NCBI GenBank assembly: GCA_036553725.1
Contig: DATBOO010000048.1
Coordinates: 1 to 16,907, forward strand
Length of the DNA stretch: 16,907 nucleotides
Direction of reading: 5' to 3'
Source of the DNA: Bog-756 sp036553725
Lineage (GTDB): Bacteria; Actinomycetota; Acidimicrobiia; Acidimicrobiales; RAAP-2
Shown piece by piece: positions 13,762 to 16,907 of this stretch. A model generated the notes under the pieces. That model was not told the DNA's origin. It searched no databases and saw only the letters and a list, made by a program, of their open reading frames with translations. Position numbers and translations under genes: made by a program. Every line of letters starts with the position of its first letter. The stretch's first letter is position 1.

Positions 13762-13811
13762 CGTGCGGTCATACCTTCGATTCGGTCATGCCTTCCATCG
13801 GACCAAGTTAG
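13758..13811 (-). promoter_or_regulatory. Leader of the adenine deaminase gene: direct repeats and micro-ORFs
   Basis: On the minus strand a -10-like TAACTT (13811-13806) is followed by GAAGGYATGACC twice (13795-13784 and 13778-13767), a 12-bp direct repeat with period 17 and one mismatch. Each copy holds an ATG. The first opens MTESKV (13789-13769) and its TGA overlaps the second ATG (ATGA); the second opens MTAR (13772-13758) and its TGA overlaps the GTG of the deaminase (GTGA). The repeats could be an operator or a translational relay; both roles are inference. Confidence 0.35.
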
Positions 13812-13823
13812 TCCCTGAGGTCA

Positions 13824-13848
13824 TCCTGACCGCGCAGGCGGGTCAGGA
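13824..13848 (-). terminator. Hairpin downstream of the DUF899 gene
   Basis: TCCTGACC (13824-13831) and GGTCAGGA (13841-13848) form a perfect 8-bp stem with a 9-nt loop, 12 nt past the DUF899 stop on the minus strand. No T-tract follows. It would separate that gene from the adenine deaminase gene. Confidence 0.55.
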
Positions 13849-13860
13849 ACGCCCGGTCGC

Positions 13861-14604
13861 TCACTCCCGGAAGTCGGGCCTCGGTCCTCGCTGTGAGGCG
13901 GAGCGCCCCTTGGGCTCCTCCCAGTCCTCTTGTCGACCGAGCGCCGTGAGATCGAGGAAGTAGTAGGAACCGCCGAGCATCTCCGTCCCGCGGGCATACA
14001 TCGAGTAAGTGTGGAAGACGTCGTCGCCCTCCCGCAGGAACATGCTGTAGCCCGGCTGCTCGGAGGATCCGTCTCCCAGCCAACCCATGCCGGCCTGCTC
14101 GAGCTCGGCCATCGACCGGAAATTGAACTCGACCGGCATGACCGACGGATCGAGGGTCGCGTGGAAGTCGTAGTTGAAGGTGCTGCCGTCCGACGAATAC
14201 CAGGGGAAGGTCCACCCCCTCTGCACCTTGTACCGCTCAATCTTGGCGATAGGGGCCCGCGACACCACGACCAGTGTCGTGTCCCGGGCCGCCAGGTGCC
14301 GGAGGAGCCCGGCCGAGATCTCGTCGGACGCCGCCGTGCAACTCGGGCAACCATCGTCCCAATCCGGGTCGAACATGAAGTGCTGGACGATGAGCTGATG
14401 ACGGCCTTCGAACAACTCGAGGAGCCCGACTCTGCCCCCGGCGCCCTCGAAGGCGTACTGCTTGTCAACTCTGACCATAGGCAGGTTGCGCCGCCTCGTG
14501 TTGAGCTCGTCACGGGCACGGGTCATGGCCTTCTCCGCCACCAGCAGCTCCTTGCGGGCAGTCAACCACTGGTCTCGTGACACGACCTCGGGCAGATGTC
14601 TCAT
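13861..14604 (-). CDS. DUF899 thioredoxin-like protein
   Basis: This 247-residue protein matches the DUF899 family (PF05988), thioredoxin-fold proteins of unknown function. Typical family features are SRDQWLTARKELLVAEKAMTR near the N-terminus (9-29), LIVQHFMFDPDWDDGCPSC (71-89) with a CxxC-type C86-P-S-C89, VVVSRAPIAKIERYKVQRGW (112-131), and the aromatic segment FHTYSMYARGTEML followed by YYFLDLTALGRQ (197-225). A peroxiredoxin- or oxidoreductase-like activity is suspected for the family but not established. ATG 14604 is preferred to ATG 14616 because GGGAG lies 5 nt upstream of it. The frame stays open much further upstream, but those residues are unlike protein. No signal peptide is seen, so it is cytoplasmic. 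Confidence 0.88.
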   Translation of the reverse strand: MRHLPEVVSRDQWLTARKELLVAEKAMTRARDELNTRRRNLPMVRVDKQYAFEGAGGRVGLLELFEGRHQLIVQHFMFDPDWDDGCPSCTAASDEISAGLLRHLAARDTTLVVVSRAPIAKIERYKVQRGWTFPWYSSDGSTFNYDFHATLDPSVMPVEFNFRSMAELEQAGMGWLGDGSSEQPGYSMFLREGDDVFHTYSMYARGTEMLGGSYYFLDLTALGRQEDWEEPKGRSASQRGPRPDFRE

Positions 14605-14826
14605 TTGGGCTCCCATCGAAGGCGGTGACAGGTTGGACGATCGGGGAACGTCGAATTCATCTGCCGTCCGGGGGATCCGTATGAGACCCCTCCAGCCCAC
14701 ATCGGTCCAAGGCCAACCGGCACCTCGGGCCCGCGATCCGGCACCAGTGGATAGGGCACCGTCGGAGATGGGAGAGTGGTAGGGCTCCACTCGAATCTTG
14801 CCAGGACGACAGCCATGGAGGTCAGC
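14605..14826. other. Divergent intergenic region
   Basis: This 222-bp gap between the minus-strand DUF899 gene and the plus-strand membrane-anchored protein must hold both promoters. TTGGAC (minus, about 14708-14713) and TCATAC (minus, near 14680-14686) are promoter-like hexamers, but the 20-nt spacing is poor. No repeat or RNA was recognised. Confidence 0.3.
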
Positions 14827-15624
14827 ATGCCAGCGTTGGACTGGGCCACCCATCACCGATTGTGGGTACTGGGTATCGGAGTCGGTGTCCTCATCGTGGC
14901 GGTGGCAGCCGGGTTGTGGTTTTTCGCACTGCGGAGCCCGGGCACACAGATCGACCTGCGCCAGGCCCTTCGCCTGTACCGCCAAGGCCAGCACGCTAGG
15001 TCCAACGGGAGCCCGCGCCTCCCGCCGCCCGGGGTCTACCGGTACTGGACCTCCGGCGGCGAGCATCTCAGCCTGGGCGGGATCAACCGCTCGTTCCCGG
15101 GTCTCACCGAGATGATCGTCAACGATTCGAATTGCGCCACAGTCAAGTGGGCGCCCTTTGTGGAGCACATCGAGGGTCTGGTGGAGTGCCCGTCGGTCGG
15201 CGGCGGAATTGCCATGGCGTCGGCCATGTCGGACGAGCAGATTGCCGGGATCCGTACCGTCGAGACCGTCCAATGCCCTACGAACGCCTACCTGGTCCCA
15301 CCCGAGGTGTCCCCGGGCGAACGGTGGGAGGCGACGTGCCACGTGCCCAGCGGCAGTGTCGCCTTTGCCGGAGAGGTGGTGGGGTCGGCTGCGGTCACTG
15401 TCGGCCGGCACAAGATTCCGGCACTTCACACGCGGGTCACCCTCTTCTACTCCGGAGATGAATCGGGGGCCAATCCCACCGACTATTGGATCTCGATGCA
15501 GAACGGGGTGATTCTGCGCCAGCGGGAGACGGTTGACGTCGCCCAGGAGAGCGGGCCGCTGGGCTCGGTGCGCTACACCGAGGAGATGGCACTGGCCATT
15601 GCTTCGACGAAGCCCATCCGCTGA
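14827..15624 (+). CDS. Membrane-anchored extracytoplasmic protein, unknown family
   Basis: I do not recognise the family of this 265-residue protein. Residues 1-11 are short and charged, then one transmembrane helix spans about 12-35 (LWVLGIGVGVLIVAVAAGLWFF), and the remaining 230 residues are predicted outside the membrane. The outer part has four cysteines (C103, C121, C150, C171), enough for two disulfides, a PPPGVYRYWTSGGE segment, and many beta-prone stretches (TRVTLFYSG, YWISMQNGVILRQRETVDV), suggesting a beta-rich domain, perhaps of the lipoprotein-like ligand-binding type. There is no lipobox. ATG 14827 is chosen because GGAGG (14817-14821) lies 5 nt upstream; ATG 14815 is an alternative. 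It is convergent with the amidohydrolase-like gene at a 19-bp gap. Confidence 0.75.
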   Translation: MPALDWATHHRLWVLGIGVGVLIVAVAAGLWFFALRSPGTQIDLRQALRLYRQGQHARSNGSPRLPPPGVYRYWTSGGEHLSLGGINRSFPGLTEMIVNDSNCATVKWAPFVEHIEGLVECPSVGGGIAMASAMSDEQIAGIRTVETVQCPTNAYLVPPEVSPGERWEATCHVPSGSVAFAGEVVGSAAVTVGRHKIPALHTRVTLFYSGDESGANPTDYWISMQNGVILRQRETVDVAQESGPLGSVRYTEEMALAIASTKPIR

Positions 15625-15643
15625 CCCGACTTTCGGCAGACCG

Positions 15644-16519
15644 CTAGTCGAGGCCGAGCACCCGCAGCGCATTGGTACGCAGGAATTTTGGCCACACATC
15701 GTCCTTGAACCCGACGTTGGGCATCTCGGTCATGATCCGCTCCATCGAGAGGCCCATGGGGAAGTAGCCGGCGTAGATGATCTTCTCCGCGCCACGGGTA
15801 TTGGCGTAGTCGATGATGTCCCGAGGGTAGTACTTGGGGGCGAAGGCGCTGGTCGAGTAGTGGAGTCCCGGCCACTTGAGCATGAGTTTGACGGCGAGCT
15901 CCGTCCACGGCTCACACCCGTGACGGGTCACGAAAACCAGGTCGGGAAAGTCGAACATGACTTCGTCGATGAGCTCTACGTGCTGGCAGGCCGCTTTGAG
16001 CCGCGGCCCGGGGATACCCGCACAACAGAAGATCGGAATCCCCAGTTCCACGCATTTGGCATAGAGCGGGTACATCTTCTTGTCGTTGATGGGGACCTGG
16101 GGGAAGGTGCCGGCAGGGAAGACGCCCACCGCCCGTATGCCGAAGGTCTCGTACTCGGAGACCAATCGGCTGATCCCCGCCATTCCGTCGTTGGGATCAG
16201 CTGTCGAGGACGGGATGAACCGGTCGGGATGCCGCTTCAGCGCAGCAGCGCCCGTGCCCGCGGGGTCGCCCACTCCGATCATCCCCTTTTCGATCCCCCA
16301 GAGGTCCATCTCCCGGAGCGTCACTCCGACCGGGTCGTCAGAGCCCTCGAGTTCCTTGCCGGGCACATCCTTGAAGATGTACTCGACCGGGAAGTCGAAC
16401 TCCTCCTTGGACTGGGTGTCCTTGGTCTGCCGGGTGATGAATCGGTACACCTGCTTCATGTCGGGGTGCGGAAACCCCAACATGGTGTCCACCACACCGA
16501 CGTCTGCTGGCATGCCCAT
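15644..16519 (-). CDS. Amidohydrolase-superfamily protein with degenerate metal site
   Basis: This 291-residue TIM-barrel protein resembles Amidohydro_2 (PF04909, the ACMSD-like group): a DxHxH-equivalent start at VVDTMLGFPHPD (residues 9-20), GIPIFCCAGIPGPR (160-173), FPDLVFVTRHGCEPW (191-205) and EKIIYAGYFPMGLS (245-258). Most expected ligands are absent: the HxH is T-M-L-G, the histidine usually seen in the iHxG segment is C165/C166, and the aspartate of the GSDYP motif is replaced (AGYFP, 250-254). Only H200 is retained. It may be a non-hydrolytic or differently metallated relative; many actinobacterial genomes carry such paralogs, often near lipid or aromatic catabolism. ATG 16519 follows GAAGGG with a 6-nt spacer; ATG 16513 is an alternative. 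Confidence 0.8.
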   Translation of the reverse strand: MGMPADVGVVDTMLGFPHPDMKQVYRFITRQTKDTQSKEEFDFPVEYIFKDVPGKELEGSDDPVGVTLREMDLWGIEKGMIGVGDPAGTGAAALKRHPDRFIPSSTADPNDGMAGISRLVSEYETFGIRAVGVFPAGTFPQVPINDKKMYPLYAKCVELGIPIFCCAGIPGPRLKAACQHVELIDEVMFDFPDLVFVTRHGCEPWTELAVKLMLKWPGLHYSTSAFAPKYYPRDIIDYANTRGAEKIIYAGYFPMGLSMERIMTEMPNVGFKDDVWPKFLRTNALRVLGLD

Positions 16520-16766
16520 GGTCGACCCTTCCCCCTTTGCCGGAACCGGCCCATGCTACCTGCCATGGATCCGGGCACCGAGGTAGCCACAGCCCCGCGC
16601 CGTGGTCCATACTGCGGGGGTAAGAACCGGAACACCGCTTGTCCCCCGTCCACGCGTTCCTCGCCCCGGCCGCCCCCCAGCCGGCACCGGGCAGGGACCC
16701 TGTTCGAGTCTGATCGGTAGTGCGGCCGCCGGCCCGCCACCCAAGCGTGAACAGAAAGGGAATCTG
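16520..16766. promoter_or_regulatory. Divergent intergenic region with a 12-bp GC palindrome
   Basis: A minus-strand -10-like TAGCAT (16558-16553) could serve the amidohydrolase-like gene. Between it and the Shine-Dalgarno sequence is the palindrome GCCGGAACCGGC (16539-16550), a candidate operator or 5' hairpin. On the plus strand AAAGGG (16754-16759) is the ribosome binding site of the ABC ATPase gene. No convincing promoter for that gene was found. Confidence 0.3.
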
Positions 16767-16907
16767 ATGGCCGTCACCGACCAGGCCTCGACCGGGGCCC
16801 AGGCGTCCCCGGTCCTTCCGGCCGCCCGGGCAATCGACCTCGTCAAGACCTACGGCAGGGGTGATGCTGTCGTCCGTGCCCTCGACGGGATCAACGTCGA
16901 GTTCGAG
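16767..16907 (+). CDS. ABC transporter ATP-binding protein (N-terminal part, LolD/MacB type)
   Basis: The first 47 codons are present and the gene runs off the right edge. After a flexible, Ala/Ser/Thr-rich start of about 20 residues, the sequence ARAIDLVKTYGRGDAVVRALDGINVEFE matches the opening beta strands of ABC ATPases of the LolD/MacB/FtsE group, where an aromatic (Y34 here) stacks on adenine. The Walker A motif would lie just past the edge. Such ATPases pair with FtsX/MacB-like permeases, usually encoded immediately downstream. ATG 16767 is preceded by AAAGGG at 7 nt. Confidence 0.82.
   Translation, partial: MAVTDQASTGAQASPVLPAARAIDLVKTYGRGDAVVRALDGINVEFE

Noticed and set aside
14605..15699. 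Upstream extension of the DUF899 frame to 15699
   Set aside because: The extension runs antisense to the membrane-anchored protein gene, carries no DUF899 features, and there is a good ribosome binding site at ATG 14604.
1..16907. Mobile element, CRISPR array, tRNA or rRNA
   Set aside because: No transposase or integrase motif, no regularly spaced repeat array, and no tRNA or rRNA signature sequence was found on reading both strands.

Overview
This is a gene-dense, high-GC bacterial chromosomal stretch (roughly two thirds G+C by eye, with strongly GC-biased third codon positions). It reads as an actinobacterial genome, possibly an uncultured Acidimicrobiia-type lineage. That placement is inference from gene content (actinobacterial-style FadD, a YdbS/YdbT-like PH-domain pair, DUF899, an ArsR-rhodanese/persulfide dioxygenase locus) and from several genes whose start codon lies 6-9 nt after a TAnnnT -10 box, i.e. 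probable leaderless mRNAs. No rRNA, tRNA, CRISPR array, transposase, integrase or phage gene was seen.

Left part (1-3713): an ankyrin-repeat protein gene lies downstream of an APH-family phosphotransferase gene on the minus strand. Divergent from them, across only about 41 bp, are a MerR-type regulator and an overlapping SAM-dependent methyltransferase. The 41-bp gap carries two face-to-face promoters that occupy almost the same bases.

Sulfur locus (3761-7716): an ArsR-type repressor fused to a rhodanese domain is transcribed leftward. Rightward, from a good sigma70-like promoter overlapped by a TCAAG/CTTGA palindrome, run an SRPBCC-domain gene, a CstB-like persulfide dioxygenase (metallo-beta-lactamase domain plus two rhodanese domains) and, with an ATGA overlap, an MFS transporter. 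The layout suggests a persulfide- or sulfide-responsive detoxification unit in which the repressor senses sulfane sulfur through its rhodanese cysteines. This is the most interesting system in the window. The SRPBCC member and the MFS member are the least explained parts.

Middle part (7785-11848): a VOC/glyoxalase-like protein is convergent with a pair of bacterial PH-domain membrane proteins (YdbT-like and YdbS-like, overlapping). Next is an acyl-CoA synthetase with a TTG start, preceded by two tiny overlapping reading frames.

Right part (11954-16907): an MTA/SAH-nucleosidase-like protein is convergent with an adenine deaminase of the Aah1/PA0148 type. Together they would turn methylthioadenosine or S-adenosylhomocysteine into adenine and then hypoxanthine. 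Then follow a DUF899 thioredoxin-like protein with a CPSC motif, a single-pass membrane-anchored protein of unknown family, an amidohydrolase-superfamily protein that has lost most of the expected metal ligands, and the first 47 codons of a LolD/MacB-type ABC transporter ATPase that runs off the right edge.
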